Source: Actinomadura nitritigenes
Lineage (GTDB): Bacteria; Actinomycetota; Actinomycetes; Streptosporangiales; Streptosporangiaceae
Direction: 5' to 3'
Assembly (NCBI RefSeq): GCF_017573545.1
Contig: NZ_JAGEOK010000026.1
Location: forward strand, 1 to 64,000
DNA length: 64,000 nt
Shown here in pieces: positions 32,965 through 41,753 of the stretch; positions within the stretch are counted from its first letter, which is position 1, and every line of letters starts with the position of its first letter. The translations under genes and the position numbers were made by a program. Below the pieces are notes generated by a model that searched no databases, was not told the origin of the DNA, and saw only the letters and a program-made list of their open reading frames with translations.

Positions 32965-33389
32965 CTGCGCCCCTTCCCCGAGGAGCGGGCCGGGAGCTGC
33001 GGGCGGCCGGACGCGCCCGGAGCGCCGGACCGGCCCTCCCCGTCGCGGCTGCTCAGGGCCTTGCGCACCCCGTAGGAGAAGGCGGCCGCCTTCACCAGCG
33101 GCCCGCCCACCACCGAGGTCATCACGGTGGTCACGGCCGAGACGTTCTGCGTGACGCCCGCGACCTGCTTGGTGATGACGTCGGTGCGGCCGAGCTGCTC
33201 GTTGGCGCGCTTCACCGTCGTCGTCATGTCGTCCAGCAGCGGGGCCGCCTGGTCGCCGAGGTCGCGCACGAGCTTGCTGGCCTCGCCGAGCAGCCGGGCG
33301 AGCCGCAGCAGCGTCAGCGCGACGAACGCGACGAGCACAGCCCAGAACACGGCCACGATGAGACCTGCCAGCTGTCCACCAGTGAGCAT
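32961..33389 (-). CDS. DUF948-domain membrane protein
   Basis: Function unknown; DUF948 proteins resemble single-pass membrane proteins with a coiled coil. In 142 residues, the N terminus has one span ([19 protein letters not shown]), followed by a heptad-like region [18 protein letters not shown] and a second hydrophobic patch near 85-110, then a polar, Arg/Gly-rich tail. ATG at 33389 has GGAAG upstream. It starts a short operon with DUF6167 and alaS. Confidence 0.85.
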   Translation of the reverse strand: MLTGGQLAGLIVAVFWAVLVAFVALTLLRLARLLGEASKLVRDLGDQAAPLLDDMTTTVKRANEQLGRTDVITKQVAGVTQNVSAVTTVMTSVVGGPLVKAAAFSYGVRKALSSRDGEGRSGAPGASGRPQLPARSSGKGRR

Positions 33390-33633
33390 GAGGGCTTCCG
33401 TTCGCTGTCGTTCCTGCCTGGGCCGGGCACGGCCTGACAGACCTTACCGGGCCGGGCGTGGGCCATGGGCGCCGGTCACGGCCGTGCGGCGGCGGACGCC
33501 GGCCGTCCGCCCGGCCCGCCGGGGCCGCGCCCGGGGCCGTTCCCGGCAGAGTAGCGGGCCTTCGCGGCCGATGCCGGGAGCACGGCGCCGGAAAGATCGA
33601 TCTTCGTCGGTCCCGGCGGCCGCGGGCCCCGGC

Positions 33634-35043
33634 TCACCGGCCCGGGTCGCCGCGCAGCACCGAGCGGATCCGCGCGAGGACCTCGGTGAAGCGGGACTCG
33701 GCGCCGTGCCGGGTCGGGCGGTAGTACTCGCGGCCGTCCACCGAGTCGGGCGCGTACTGCTGCCGGACGACCCCGCCGGGATGGTCGTGGGCGTACTTGT
33801 AGCCCTTCCCGTGCCCGATCTTCGCGGCGCCCTTGTAGTGCGCGTCCCGCAGATGGCCCGGGACGGGCCCCGCCAGGCCCTTGCGGACGTCGCCGAGCGC
33901 GCCGTCCACCGCCATGACCACCGCGTTGGACTTGGGTGCGAGGGAGAGGTGGATCACCGCCTGCGCGAGGTTGATGCGGGCCTCGGGCAGCCCGACGAAC
34001 TCCACCGCCTGCGCCGCCGCGACCGCCGTCTGCAGCGCGGTCGGGTCGGCCATGCCGACGTCCTCGCTGGCGTGCACGATGAGGCGGCGCGCGATGAACC
34101 GCGGGTCCTCCCCGGCCTCGATCATCCGGGCGAGGTAGTGCAGCGCCGCGTCGACGTCGCTGCCGCGGATGCTCTTGATGAACGCGCTGATCACGTCGTA
34201 GTGCTGGTCGCCCTCGCGGTCGTAGCGGACGGCGGCCCGGTCGACGGCCTTCTCCAGCACGTCCGCGTCGATCACCGCGCCGTCCTCGACGACGAGGGCG
34301 GCGGCCTCCAGGTAGGTGAGGGTGCGGCGGGCGTCGCCGCCGGCCAGCCGGATCAGGTGGTCCTCGGCGGCGGGGTCGAGGCCGACCGTCCCGGCCAGGC
34401 CGCGCTCGTCGGCGAGGGCGCGGCGGATCACCTCGCGCAGGTCGTCCTCGCCGAGCGGCTCGAGGGTGAGCAGCAGCGACCGCGACAGCAGCGGGCTGAT
34501 CACGGAGAAGAACGGATTCTCGGTGGTGGCGCCGATGAACGACACCCACCGGTTCTCCACGGCCGGGAGCAGCGCGTCCTGCTGGGCCTTGTTGAAGCGG
34601 TGGACCTCGTCGACGAACAGGACGGTCTGCCGCCCGGTCATGCCGAGCTCGCGGCGGGCGAGGTCGATCTCCGCGCGGACCCGCTTCACGCCGTCGCTGA
34701 CCGCGGAGATCTCCACGAACCTGCGGGAGGTGACGTGGCTGACGACCGTCGCGAGGGTGGTCTTGCCGGTTCCGGGCGGGCCCCACAGCACCAGCGACAT
34801 CGGGACGTCGCGGTCGACGAGCTGCCGGATCGGCGTGCCGGGGCCGAGCAGGTGGGCCTGGCCGACGACCTCGTCCAGCGCGCGTGGGCGCATCCGCACC
34901 GCGAGCGGCTGCCGCCCGGCCTCCGCCGCCGTCGCGGGCGCCGCGGCCGCGCCGCGGTCAGGCTCCGTGGAGCGGCCCTCCGCCTCGGCCGCCGGATCGT
35001 CGAAGAGCCCCTCCGGCTGCCCCGGTTCCGCCCTGCTGGTCAC
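33634..35043 (-). CDS. rarA: Replication-associated recombination protein A (RarA/MgsA)
   Basis: AAA+ ATPase acting at stalled replication forks. The 469-residue product has a 45-residue low-complexity N terminus, then [16 protein letters not shown], Walker [12 protein letters not shown], Walker [20 protein letters not shown], sensor 1 GATTENP, and the C-terminal tetramerisation region with [22 protein letters not shown]. All ATPase motifs are intact. The GTG at 35043 overlaps the PAP2 stop (GTGA), so the two are translationally linked. Confidence 0.94.
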   Translation of the reverse strand: MTSRAEPGQPEGLFDDPAAEAEGRSTEPDRGAAAAPATAAEAGRQPLAVRMRPRALDEVVGQAHLLGPGTPIRQLVDRDVPMSLVLWGPPGTGKTTLATVVSHVTSRRFVEISAVSDGVKRVRAEIDLARRELGMTGRQTVLFVDEVHRFNKAQQDALLPAVENRWVSFIGATTENPFFSVISPLLSRSLLLTLEPLGEDDLREVIRRALADERGLAGTVGLDPAAEDHLIRLAGGDARRTLTYLEAAALVVEDGAVIDADVLEKAVDRAAVRYDREGDQHYDVISAFIKSIRGSDVDAALHYLARMIEAGEDPRFIARRLIVHASEDVGMADPTALQTAVAAAQAVEFVGLPEARINLAQAVIHLSLAPKSNAVVMAVDGALGDVRKGLAGPVPGHLRDAHYKGAAKIGHGKGYKYAHDHPGGVVRQQYAPDSVDGREYYRPTRHGAESRFTEVLARIRSVLRGDPGR

Positions 35044-35843
35044 GCTCCGACACTATCTCGCCGCAGCGACGCTCCCGTCCGCTCGGGCGGCCGGTCCGCC
35101 AGCGCCGGGATCCTGGACGTCGCCCACAGCGTGACGACGACGATCGTGCAGCCGACGATCCCGTCCGTCCAGTAGTGGTTCGCGGTGACGACCACGATGA
35201 GGAACGTGAGGACGGGGTGGAGGGCCAGGATGTAGCGCCAGCGGCCCCCGCCGTAGCGGATGGCGCCCCAGGCGACCAGCAGCGCCCACCCGACGTGCAG
35301 CGACGGCATGGCCGCGAACTGGTTGGCCATCCCCTCCCCCGGCTTGGAGCTGTAGGAGCTGGGGCCGTAAACGTTCATCAGGTCGATGAACCCGTGCCCG
35401 GGCAGCATGCGGGGCGGCGCCAGCGGGAAGGCGAAGTGCAGAGCCAGGGCCGCGGCCGCGGTGATCGCGATCACGGCCCGGACGCGCGGCCAGCCCTCCC
35501 GGTGCCGGAACCACATCCACGCCATGAACAGCAGGATCGCCGGGAAGTGCACGCGGACGTAGTACTCGTTCGCCGCGCGCACCCAGCCGTCCCAGCCGAG
35601 CGCCCATTTCTGGAACGCCGACTCGTCGGGCAGGTGGAGCGTGCGCTCCAGATCCCACAGCCACCGGGCGTGCGCGAACGCGTCGCTCGGGCGGCCGTCG
35701 GCGAAATGGCGGCCCAGCTCGTAGGCCCCGATCACCACGCCCATCACCAGGACCTGCAGGGCGGTCGCCGCCGCGAGGCGGCGACCGGTCAGATCACGTC
35801 GCAGAATGGCCTCCGTACCCCCTGGTCGCCGCATAGGGTTCAT
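35040..35843 (-). CDS. PAP2-superfamily membrane phosphatase/inositol phosphotransferase-like
   Basis: Integral membrane phosphatase-type enzyme, perhaps acting on a lipid phosphate. The 267-residue protein has about six spans. It carries PAP2 motifs: PLAPPRMLP, then [11 protein letters not shown] with the catalytic His, and [11 protein letters not shown] with the second His and Asp. The pattern fits the Aur1/Ipt1-like subfamily often annotated as inositolphosphotransferase. ATG 35843 is preceded by a weak site. It is divergent from the small membrane-protein gene at 35979 and coupled to rarA. Confidence 0.85.
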   Translation of the reverse strand: MNPMRRPGGTEAILRRDLTGRRLAAATALQVLVMGVVIGAYELGRHFADGRPSDAFAHARWLWDLERTLHLPDESAFQKWALGWDGWVRAANEYYVRVHFPAILLFMAWMWFRHREGWPRVRAVIAITAAAALALHFAFPLAPPRMLPGHGFIDLMNVYGPSSYSSKPGEGMANQFAAMPSLHVGWALLVAWGAIRYGGGRWRYILALHPVLTFLIVVVTANHYWTDGIVGCTIVVVTLWATSRIPALADRPPERTGASLRRDSVGA

Positions 35844-35978
35844 CCAGCCACCCGCTGCGGTTCGCTCTGATATGTCAGGAGGGTATCGGTCTCCGCCCGG
35901 AGGCCGAGACGGGATCGGGAACCCTCCGTCCCGCCGCCGCGTTGTTACCGGCCGGAAGACGGAATCAGGAGCGTGACG

Positions 35979-36479
35979 GTGTCCGGAACGGCCCACCGCC
36001 GGCGCCATGGGCAGGCGGGCCTGCTCGTGGCGCTGTTCGTCGTGGCCGGGCTCGTCTTCAGCTACGGACTCGGGCACGGCCTGCCCGACCGCGTGTGCAT
36101 CGAGAACGGGATGAGCGTGCCCGCCGAGGTCGCCGCCGAGATGCACCACGCCTCCGCCGAGCGCGGCGGCCCTGAGGCGGCGGGCCGCGCCCCCACCGGC
36201 CAGGCGCCCGACGCCCACACCGCTCCCGTTCACGGGGTGCCGGGACATCCCGGACCCTCCGTGACGTCCCTCAGCGCGCCGCTGAGACTGCCCCCGCTGG
36301 CTCCGGCGGACGCGTGCCTATGCCTGGCCGTGCTCTTCGCCCTGATGCTGCTGGGGCTCACCACGGGCCGCCGGGCGCTGCTGCGCCTGCCCGCGCGCAG
36401 CGGCCGGGCGCCCGCGCCGCCGCCCGGCGGCTTCTTCTCCCCCGTTTCCCTGGCGTCCCTTCAGGTTCTCCGGCTGTGA
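35979..36479 (+). CDS. Small membrane protein with His-rich loop (DUF6153-like)
   Basis: Function unknown. The product is 166 residues: one span at about 12-32 (LLVALFVVAGLVFSYGLG), a polar loop with scattered His (EMHHASAERG, DAHTAPVHGVPGHPG), a second span near 110-130 (ACLCLAVLFALMLLGL), and a basic Pro-rich tail. GTG at 35979 lies seven bases after AGGAG and fits better than the GTG at 35973. Similar two-span proteins precede DUF305/DUF3105 genes in other actinomycetes, and I relate it to DUF6153 with low confidence. The His residues suggest metal contact, an inference. Confidence 0.6.
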   Translation: MSGTAHRRRHGQAGLLVALFVVAGLVFSYGLGHGLPDRVCIENGMSVPAEVAAEMHHASAERGGPEAAGRAPTGQAPDAHTAPVHGVPGHPGPSVTSLSAPLRLPPLAPADACLCLAVLFALMLLGLTTGRRALLRLPARSGRAPAPPPGGFFSPVSLASLQVLRL

Positions 36480-36589
36480 CGGACCGGCCGTAAGGCCCAC
36501 CGGCACCGCTCTCCCCGGCGCTCATCGCCCGCGCCGGCGCGATGCCGCCATGTCCGTACGCCCGCAGAGACCCCTGAGAGGACCGCTCC

Positions 36590-37195
36590 GTGTCCAAGAG
36601 CGCCCGGAACAAGAACACCCGCAAGAAGAACGCCCTGACGCAACGCGAGGTGCCGTGGGGCGGCATCGCCTTCTTCACCCTGATCGGCGTGATCGCGGTC
36701 GCCGCCATCGGCTACGCCTTCCTGCAGGCGAGGCCCTCGTCGGCCGACGCGTCGTCCATCAAGGGCGTGGTCGTCAAGGACGGCCTGACCCGCAACCACA
36801 CCAGCGACCCCGTGAAGTACGACTCGAACCCGCCCATGGGCGGCGACCACGACCCCGTGTGGCAGAACTGCGACGGCCGCGTCTACGACCAGCCGCTGCG
36901 CAACGAGAACGCCGTCCACTCCTTGGAGCACGGCGCCGTCTGGATCACCTACCGGCCCGGTCTGGCGGCGGCCCAGCTGGACGCGCTCAAGGCCAAGGTC
37001 GAGCGCACCGACTACACGTTCCTGAGCCCGTACCCGTCGCTGGACGCGCCGGTCGCGCTCACCGCGTGGGGCCACCAGCTGAAGGTCCAGGACGCCGGGG
37101 ACGCGCGCGTCGACCGGTTCCTGAGCGCCTACGTCAAGGGCCCGCAGACCCCGGAGCCCGGCGCGGCCTGCGACGGCGCCAAGGACACCCCGTGA
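36590..37195 (+). CDS. DUF3105 membrane protein
   Basis: Function unknown. The 201-residue protein has a basic N terminus (SKSARNKNTRKKN), a span at about 23-45 (GIAFFTLIGVIAVAAIGYAFL), and an outside domain with the DUF3105 signature NPPMGGDHDPVWQNCD and NAVHSLEHGAVWITY; the conserved His residues are of the sort that bind metal. GTG has GAGAGG upstream. Its stop overlaps the DUF305 start (GTGA), so they act together, most likely at the cell surface. Confidence 0.88.
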   Translation: MSKSARNKNTRKKNALTQREVPWGGIAFFTLIGVIAVAAIGYAFLQARPSSADASSIKGVVVKDGLTRNHTSDPVKYDSNPPMGGDHDPVWQNCDGRVYDQPLRNENAVHSLEHGAVWITYRPGLAAAQLDALKAKVERTDYTFLSPYPSLDAPVALTAWGHQLKVQDAGDARVDRFLSAYVKGPQTPEPGAACDGAKDTP

Positions 37196-37845
37196 CCGGC
37201 ACCGCACACGACGCCCCCCGGTCCCGCGGCCGCCGCGTCACCGTCGCCATCGCCGCCCTGGCGCTGCTCGCCGCCGCGGCGCTGGCCGGGACGACGGCCT
37301 GGAAGTCCGGCGAGCCGGCCGCCGACGGGCCCGAGGCCGGATTCGCCCGCGACATGAGCGCCCACCACGCGCAGGCCGTGGAGATGTCGTTCATCGTCCG
37401 GGACCGGACGTCCGACCCCGCCGTCCGGCTGCTGGCGTACGACATCATCAACACCCAGTCGGCGCAGATCGGCATGATGACGGCCTGGCTCGACCAGTGG
37501 GGGCTGCCCAAGGCCGATCCGGCGGGCCCGATGCGCTGGATGTCCGGCCACGCCGGGATGGCCATGCCGCGGGCCGCCGCGCCCGGCGCCGCCCGCATGC
37601 CGGGGATGGCGACCGACGCCCGGCTCGCCGAGCTGCGCAAGGCGTCCGGGAAGGACGCCGAGGTGCTGTTCCTCCGGCTGATGATCGCGCACCACCGCGG
37701 CGGCGTGGACATGGCCCGCGCCGTGCTCGACCGGACCGGCCGCGACCAGGTGCGGCGGCTGGCCCGGACGATGGTCGCCGGGCAGCTCTCGGAGATCGCG
37801 CAGATGAACGCGATGCTCCGGGAGCGCGGCGCGGCGCCCGCCTGA
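37192..37845 (+). CDS. DUF305 protein (ferritin-like, possible metal handling)
   Basis: Secreted or membrane-anchored four-helix protein. The 217-residue product has an N-terminal span/signal (VTVAIAALALLAAAALAGTTA) and two DUF305 repeats, each with an HH pair: RDMSAHHAQAVEMS and LRLMIAHHRGGVDMA, plus Met-rich segments (MRWMSGHAGMAMP and ARMPGMATD). Met/His-rich DUF305 proteins are often encoded near copper genes, so copper or silver binding is a reasonable inference. It is followed by a strong terminator. Confidence 0.9.
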   Translation: MTGTAHDAPRSRGRRVTVAIAALALLAAAALAGTTAWKSGEPAADGPEAGFARDMSAHHAQAVEMSFIVRDRTSDPAVRLLAYDIINTQSAQIGMMTAWLDQWGLPKADPAGPMRWMSGHAGMAMPRAAAPGAARMPGMATDARLAELRKASGKDAEVLFLRLMIAHHRGGVDMARAVLDRTGRDQVRRLARTMVAGQLSEIAQMNAMLRERGAAPA

Positions 37846-37885
37846 CGGCCCGGCGGGCGGTGCGGCCGCGCCGCCCGCCGGGCCG
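37846..37885 (+). terminator. Terminator of the DUF3105-DUF305 operon
   Basis: Perfect 15-base inverted repeat (CGGCCCGGCGGGCGG and complement) with a 10-base loop, starting at the DUF305 stop codon. Confidence 0.75.
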
Positions 37886-37921
37886 TCCCGCACCGCGTCC
37901 GGACGAGCTTCGCGATAGCGC

Positions 37922-37950
37922 TTGACACCGGGGTCCGATCGCGGGTCACT
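37922..37950 (+). promoter_or_regulatory. Promoter directly before a leaderless gene
   Basis: TTGACA (37922-37927) and GTCACT (37945-37950) are 17 bases apart and the ATG begins eight bases later at 37958. Transcription would start at or next to the start codon. No Shine-Dalgarno site is seen, which fits a leaderless transcript as common in actinomycetes. The -10 is weak. Confidence 0.45.
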
Positions 37951-37957
37951 GACCACC

Positions 37958-38524
37958 ATGGCTCACAACCTCAGCGGCTACCACCGGGCACTGGACCTGT
38001 TCGAAGGTCTGCTGGCCGGCGTCCCCGGGGACGGCTGGGACGCCCCCTCGCCCTGCGACGGCTGGACGGCGCGGGACGTCGCCGGACACGTCACCGGCGG
38101 GCAGTACCTGATCCGGTCGCTGGCGACCGGGGAGCCCGCGCCGGACGTCAGCACCGACCCGGCGCGCTTCGTGCCCGGTGACGTGATGGCGGCGTGGCGG
38201 GAGGCCCGCAAGGAGGCCGCCACCGCCCTGACGCCGGAGGGGCTGAGCCGCCCGGTCCCCGTCGGCGCGCTCGGCCGGCTGCCGCTGGGCGACTACCTGC
38301 AGGGCTACATCCTGGAGCCGCTGGTGCACGCCTGGGACCTGGCGCGCGCCACGGGGCAGCCGTCCCGGCTGGATCCCGACCTGGTGCACCACGCGTTCGC
38401 GACCGCGCACATGATCGCCGCCGACCTGCGCACGGCCGGCCACCTCGCGCCGCAGCTCCCCGCCCCCCAGGGCGCCGACGAGCAGACCCGCCTCCTGGCC
38501 TTCCTCGGCCGCCCGATCACCTGA
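37958..38524 (+). CDS. Mycothiol-dependent maleylpyruvate isomerase-like (DinB-fold, TIGR03086-type)
   Basis: DinB/MDMPI-fold protein; family members use mycothiol or similar thiols and bind a divalent metal. In 188 residues the metal-site His residues are likely those in WTARDVAGHVTGG and ILEPLVHAWDLARATG, the two family hallmarks; LGDYLQGYILEPLVH gives the typical fold. Most members have no known substrate, so the isomerase name is only by family. It begins at ATG 37958, probably as a leaderless transcript, and stands alone. Confidence 0.85.
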   Translation: MAHNLSGYHRALDLFEGLLAGVPGDGWDAPSPCDGWTARDVAGHVTGGQYLIRSLATGEPAPDVSTDPARFVPGDVMAAWREARKEAATALTPEGLSRPVPVGALGRLPLGDYLQGYILEPLVHAWDLARATGQPSRLDPDLVHHAFATAHMIAADLRTAGHLAPQLPAPQGADEQTRLLAFLGRPIT

Positions 38525-38593
38525 AACGGCCGCCCCCCGGAGGAAACCCGGCTGAGCCCCCCAACGAAAGACCCAGACCCTAGCCACGGCCAC

Positions 38594-38638
38594 GGGCAGG
38601 CACGCGGAGCGAGTGCAGCGAGCGCAGCGGGCCTGCCC
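38594..38638. repeat. Hairpin with GC-rich microrepeat loop
   Basis: GGGCAGGC (38594-38601) and GCCTGCCC (38631-38638) flank a loop of GCGGAGCGAGTGCAGCGAGC-type repeats, a composition common in intergenic DNA of GC-rich actinomycetes. It may terminate the preceding gene. Confidence 0.4.
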
Positions 38639-38640
38639 GA

Positions 38641-38698
38641 CGGCTGACAGGCTGTTTCGCGCGGAGCTCTAGTGGAGCGCGAAACAGCCCGTCAGCCG
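38641..38698. repeat. 22-base inverted repeat
   Basis: CGGCTGACAGGCTGTTTCGCGC (38641-38662) pairs with 38677-38698 with one mismatch, around a 14-base loop containing GAGCTC. It lies between convergent genes and may be a bidirectional terminator or a dispersed intergenic repeat. It is AT-richer than its surroundings around TTTCGCG/CGCGAAA. Confidence 0.6.
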
Positions 38699-38709
38699 CA
38701 ACGGGGGTT

Positions 38710-38729
38710 CCAGGGGGGCGCCCCCCTGG
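38710..38729. repeat. 20-base perfect palindrome
   Basis: CCAGGGGGGCGCCCCCCTGG immediately before the DUF349 stop codon. Similar CCAGGGG...CCCCTGG elements recur in actinomycete intergenic regions. Function not known; terminator-like. Confidence 0.5.
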
Positions 38730-38733
38730 GAGA

Positions 38734-39969
38734 TCAAGAGAACTCGGCGAGCGTGCGCTCGGCCTCCTCGAGCCAGGCGCGGCGGGCCCCGAGGGCCTCC
38801 TCGGCGTCCTTGACGTCCTTGTCGCGGCCGGCGGCGCGGGCCTTGTCCAGGCGCTTCTCCAGCTGGTCGATGGAGCTGCGCAGCTGGTTGACGGTGGCCT
38901 CGGCGCGGGCGCGGGCCTCGGGGTTGGTGCGCCGCCACTCCGATTCCTCGGCGGTCCGGACGGCCTCCTCGATCTTGCGGAGCCGGCCTTCGAGGCGGTC
39001 GCGCTGGTCGCGGGGCACCATCCCGGCGGCCTCCCAGCGCTCCTGGATCGCGCGCAGCGCCTGCCGGGCCTGCCGGATGTCCCGGACGGGCAGCAGCCGC
39101 TCGGCCTCGGCGAGGATCTTCTCCTTCTCCTCGGCGTTGCCGCGGAACTCGGCGTCGCGTTCGGCGAACGCGGCGCTGCGGGCCTGGAAGAAGGTGTCCT
39201 GGGCGCCCTTGAAACGGGCCCACAGGTCCTCTTCGGCGTCGCGGGAGGCGCGGCCCGCGAGCTTCCAGCGGCGCATGAGGTCGCGGTAGGCGGCGGCGGT
39301 CTCGCCCCAGTCGGTCGACTCCTGCATCGCCTCCGCCTCGGCGACGAGGCGCTCCTTCTCCCGGCGGGCCTCCTCGCGCTGGTCGTCGAGGGTCGCGAAG
39401 TAGACCTTGCGGCGCTTGGTGAAGGCGTTGCGGGCCGAGGAGAGCCGCTTCCACAGCGCGGTCTCGGTGGGCCGGTCGATGCGGTCGGCGGACTTCCACT
39501 CCTCGACGAGCTGGCGGAGCCGCTCGCCGCCGTTCTTCCAGTGCGTCTCCTCGGCGGCGATCCGCTCGGCCTCGGCGACGATGCGCTCCTTGACCTCGCG
39601 GGCCTCGTTCCGGTGCTGCTCGCGCTGGGCCTTGACCTCCTCGCGGCGCCGGCCGACCTGCTCGGTCAGGCCGTCCAGCCGGCGGGCGAGCGCGTCGAGG
39701 TCGCCGACGGCGTGCGCCTCGTCGACGGCCTCGCGCAGCCGGGCGATGCTGTGCTGCGCCTGCGCGGGCTGCAGGTCGGTGGTGCGGACGCGCTGTTCGA
39801 GCAGGCCGATCTCGGTGGCGAGCGCGTCGTACTTGCGCTTGAAATAGGCCAGGGCCTCTTCGGGCGCGCCGGCCTGCCAGGACCCGACGACGCGTTCGCC
39901 GCCGGACGTCGTGACATAGACGGTGCCGTCCTCGTCCACCCGGCCCCAGGGATCGGTCGCGCTGGACAC
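38734..39969 (-). CDS. DUF349 coiled-coil protein
   Basis: Function unknown. The 411-residue protein has a short N-terminal beta part (WGRVDEDGTVYVTTSGGERVVGSW), then long charged helices made of DUF349 units with the WK/RW...G pattern (for example LVEEWKSADRIDR, LMRRWKLAGRASR, IQERWEAAGMVPR) and a C-terminal coiled coil. Strong Arg/Glu content predicts an elongated cytoplasmic protein. The GTG at 39969 has AGGAGG five bases upstream. It lies between a palindrome-rich gap and the cyclophilin gene, on the same strand as the latter. Confidence 0.9.
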   Translation of the reverse strand: MSSATDPWGRVDEDGTVYVTTSGGERVVGSWQAGAPEEALAYFKRKYDALATEIGLLEQRVRTTDLQPAQAQHSIARLREAVDEAHAVGDLDALARRLDGLTEQVGRRREEVKAQREQHRNEAREVKERIVAEAERIAAEETHWKNGGERLRQLVEEWKSADRIDRPTETALWKRLSSARNAFTKRRKVYFATLDDQREEARREKERLVAEAEAMQESTDWGETAAAYRDLMRRWKLAGRASRDAEEDLWARFKGAQDTFFQARSAAFAERDAEFRGNAEEKEKILAEAERLLPVRDIRQARQALRAIQERWEAAGMVPRDQRDRLEGRLRKIEEAVRTAEESEWRRTNPEARARAEATVNQLRSSIDQLEKRLDKARAAGRDKDVKDAEEALGARRAWLEEAERTLAEFS

Positions 39970-40041
39970 CCTTGCCTCCTGAATCGCAGGTCCGATCGGG
40001 CTCATGGCCTCCGGACCCTCACACCTTAGTATCCCGATCGC

Positions 40042-40794
40042 CTAAACCGGGGCGATCGTGACGTCCTGGATCGTGACCTTCTTCTTGGGCTTGCCGTCGC
40101 CCGCGGGGTCGGAGCCCGCCTTGGCGATCTTCTGCAGGACGTCCAGCCCCTTGGTGATCTTGCCGAACACCGAGTAGTCGGGCTGGAGCTGCGAGTCCTT
40201 GTAGACCAGGAAGAACTGGCTGCCGTTGGTGTCCGGGCCCGAGTTCGCCATGGCCAGCGTCCCGGCCGTGTACTTGGCGTTCGCCGTGTTCTCGTTGGCG
40301 TACTCGTAGCCGGGTCCGCCGGTGCCCTGGCCGGACGGGTCGCCGCACTGCAGGACGTTCAGGCCGCCACTGGTCAGCCGGTGGCACGGGGTGTCGTCGT
40401 AGAAGCCCTTCTGGGCGAGGTGGACGAACGACCCCACCGTGCACGGCGCGGCCTTGGCGTCCAGGGCCATCACGATGTCGCCCTGGTTCGTCTTCACCGT
40501 GGCCTGGACGGTGCCCTTGTAGGCGGGCTTCTTCGGCGGCGTGCCGAGATTCTTGACCTTGCCGGCGGGCTGGCCCGCGGCGTTGTAGGAACAGTGGAGG
40601 CCGTCGGCCTTGGACTTGTCGTCCTTGCCGGTGAACACGACGACCGCCGCGCCGCCCACCACGACGACCGCCACCGCCACCGCGGAGCTGATGATCTTGA
40701 CGCGGCGGGCCTTGGCGGCCGCTTGCGCCAGCGCCTGCTGCTGCCGCTCGTAGCGCTGCCGAGCGAGCTGCTTCTTGCGGTCCTTCCCCGCCAC
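40042..40794 (-). CDS. Membrane-anchored peptidyl-prolyl cis-trans isomerase (cyclophilin type)
   Basis: Cyclophilin-domain foldase outside the membrane. The 250-residue product has a cytoplasmic basic tail (KDRKKQLARQRYERQQQ), a span at about 35-56 (SSAVAVAVVVVGGAAVVVF), and a cyclophilin domain from about residue 90 with the CHRLTSGGLNVLQCGDP segment and NGSQFFLVYKDSQL, ending FGKITKGLDVLQKI. The active Arg lies in CHRL. An extended GGKPKKKVTIQDVTI tail completes the domain. It precedes relA-hisS in the mycobacterial order (ppiB). GTG start with AAGGG upstream. Confidence 0.93.
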   Translation of the reverse strand: MAGKDRKKQLARQRYERQQQALAQAAAKARRVKIISSAVAVAVVVVGGAAVVVFTGKDDKSKADGLHCSYNAAGQPAGKVKNLGTPPKKPAYKGTVQATVKTNQGDIVMALDAKAAPCTVGSFVHLAQKGFYDDTPCHRLTSGGLNVLQCGDPSGQGTGGPGYEYANENTANAKYTAGTLAMANSGPDTNGSQFFLVYKDSQLQPDYSVFGKITKGLDVLQKIAKAGSDPAGDGKPKKKVTIQDVTIAPV

Positions 40795-41045
40795 GTGCCT
40801 GCCCTTCCGCTGTGATCAGGTGAACGTGCAGCGCATAGTAGCGGCACCCGCGCCTCCGGCGGACTCCAGCCTGAACGAACGTGGAGGAAGCCGCGGCGGC
40901 CCGTGCCGCCCCGCCGCTCCCCGCGGCGGACCGTGTCGCGGAAAGCGCCGCGACACGGCGATCGGCCTATCTCGTTCGCGATGGCCGTGGCCGCGCCGGT
41001 ACGCTCGGACGAGCCCACCCGAGATGGTTCCAAGGAAGGACGACC

Positions 41046-41741
41046 GTGCTCGTCGCCGGGTTCCCCGCTGGATCGTTCGCCGCGAACTGCTATGTCGTGG
41101 CGCCCGCCGCGGGCGAGGAGTGCGTCATCGTCGATCCGGGCCAGGACGCCGAGGCCGGGATCGAGGAGATCCTGCGCGAGCACCGGCTGAAGCCGGTCGC
41201 GGTGCTGCTGACGCACGGCCATATCGACCACGTGTGGTCGGTGGCGCCGGTGTGCGGCGCCAAGGACGTCCCGGCCTACATCCATCCGGACGACCGCGAC
41301 CTGCTCACCGATCCGGCCAAGGGGGTGTCCCTCGGCCCCGGGCAGCAGCTGTTCGGGGGCCTGGAGCTGACCGAGCCGGACGACGTGAAGGAGCTGGCGG
41401 ACGGCGCGGTGCTGGAGCTGGCGGGGCTGAACTTCACCGTCGACCACGCGCCCGGCCACACGCCCGGGTCGGTGACCTTCCGGACGCCGAGGACGCAGGA
41501 GCTGCCGGACGTGATGTTCACGGGCGACCTGCTGTTCGCCGGGTCGATCGGCCGCACCGACCTGCCCGGCGGCTCCTACGAGGACATCCTCGCGAGCCTG
41601 TCCCGGGTGTGCCTGTCCATGCCGGACGAGACGGCGGTCCTGCCCGGGCACGGCACCCAGACCACAATCGGCCGTGAACGCGCGACCAACCCGTTCCTGG
41701 CCGAGCTGACTCCGGCCGACGGGCCGAACAAGGGATTCTGA
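41046..41741 (+). CDS. Glyoxalase II-like metallo-beta-lactamase hydrolase
   Basis: Metallo-beta-lactamase-fold hydrolase, probably of thioesters (hydroxyacyl-thiol). The 231-residue product has the dinuclear metal motif LLTHGHIDHVW, the second His in DHAPGHTPGS, the bridging Asp in MFTGDLLFAG and a late LPGHGTQT. The GTG start has AAGGA seven bases upstream. It is next to hisS, as in mycobacteria (Rv2581c/hisS). Substrate inferred from family only; the C-terminal RERATNPFL is typical. Confidence 0.9.
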   Translation: MLVAGFPAGSFAANCYVVAPAAGEECVIVDPGQDAEAGIEEILREHRLKPVAVLLTHGHIDHVWSVAPVCGAKDVPAYIHPDDRDLLTDPAKGVSLGPGQQLFGGLELTEPDDVKELADGAVLELAGLNFTVDHAPGHTPGSVTFRTPRTQELPDVMFTGDLLFAGSIGRTDLPGGSYEDILASLSRVCLSMPDETAVLPGHGTQTTIGRERATNPFLAELTPADGPNKGF

Positions 41742-41753
41742 GCCTAAAAGACC

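Noticed and set aside
38641-38698. Inverted repeat as the ends of an insertion sequence.
   Set aside because: The arms are 14 bases apart and no transposase is present; a hairpin is more likely.
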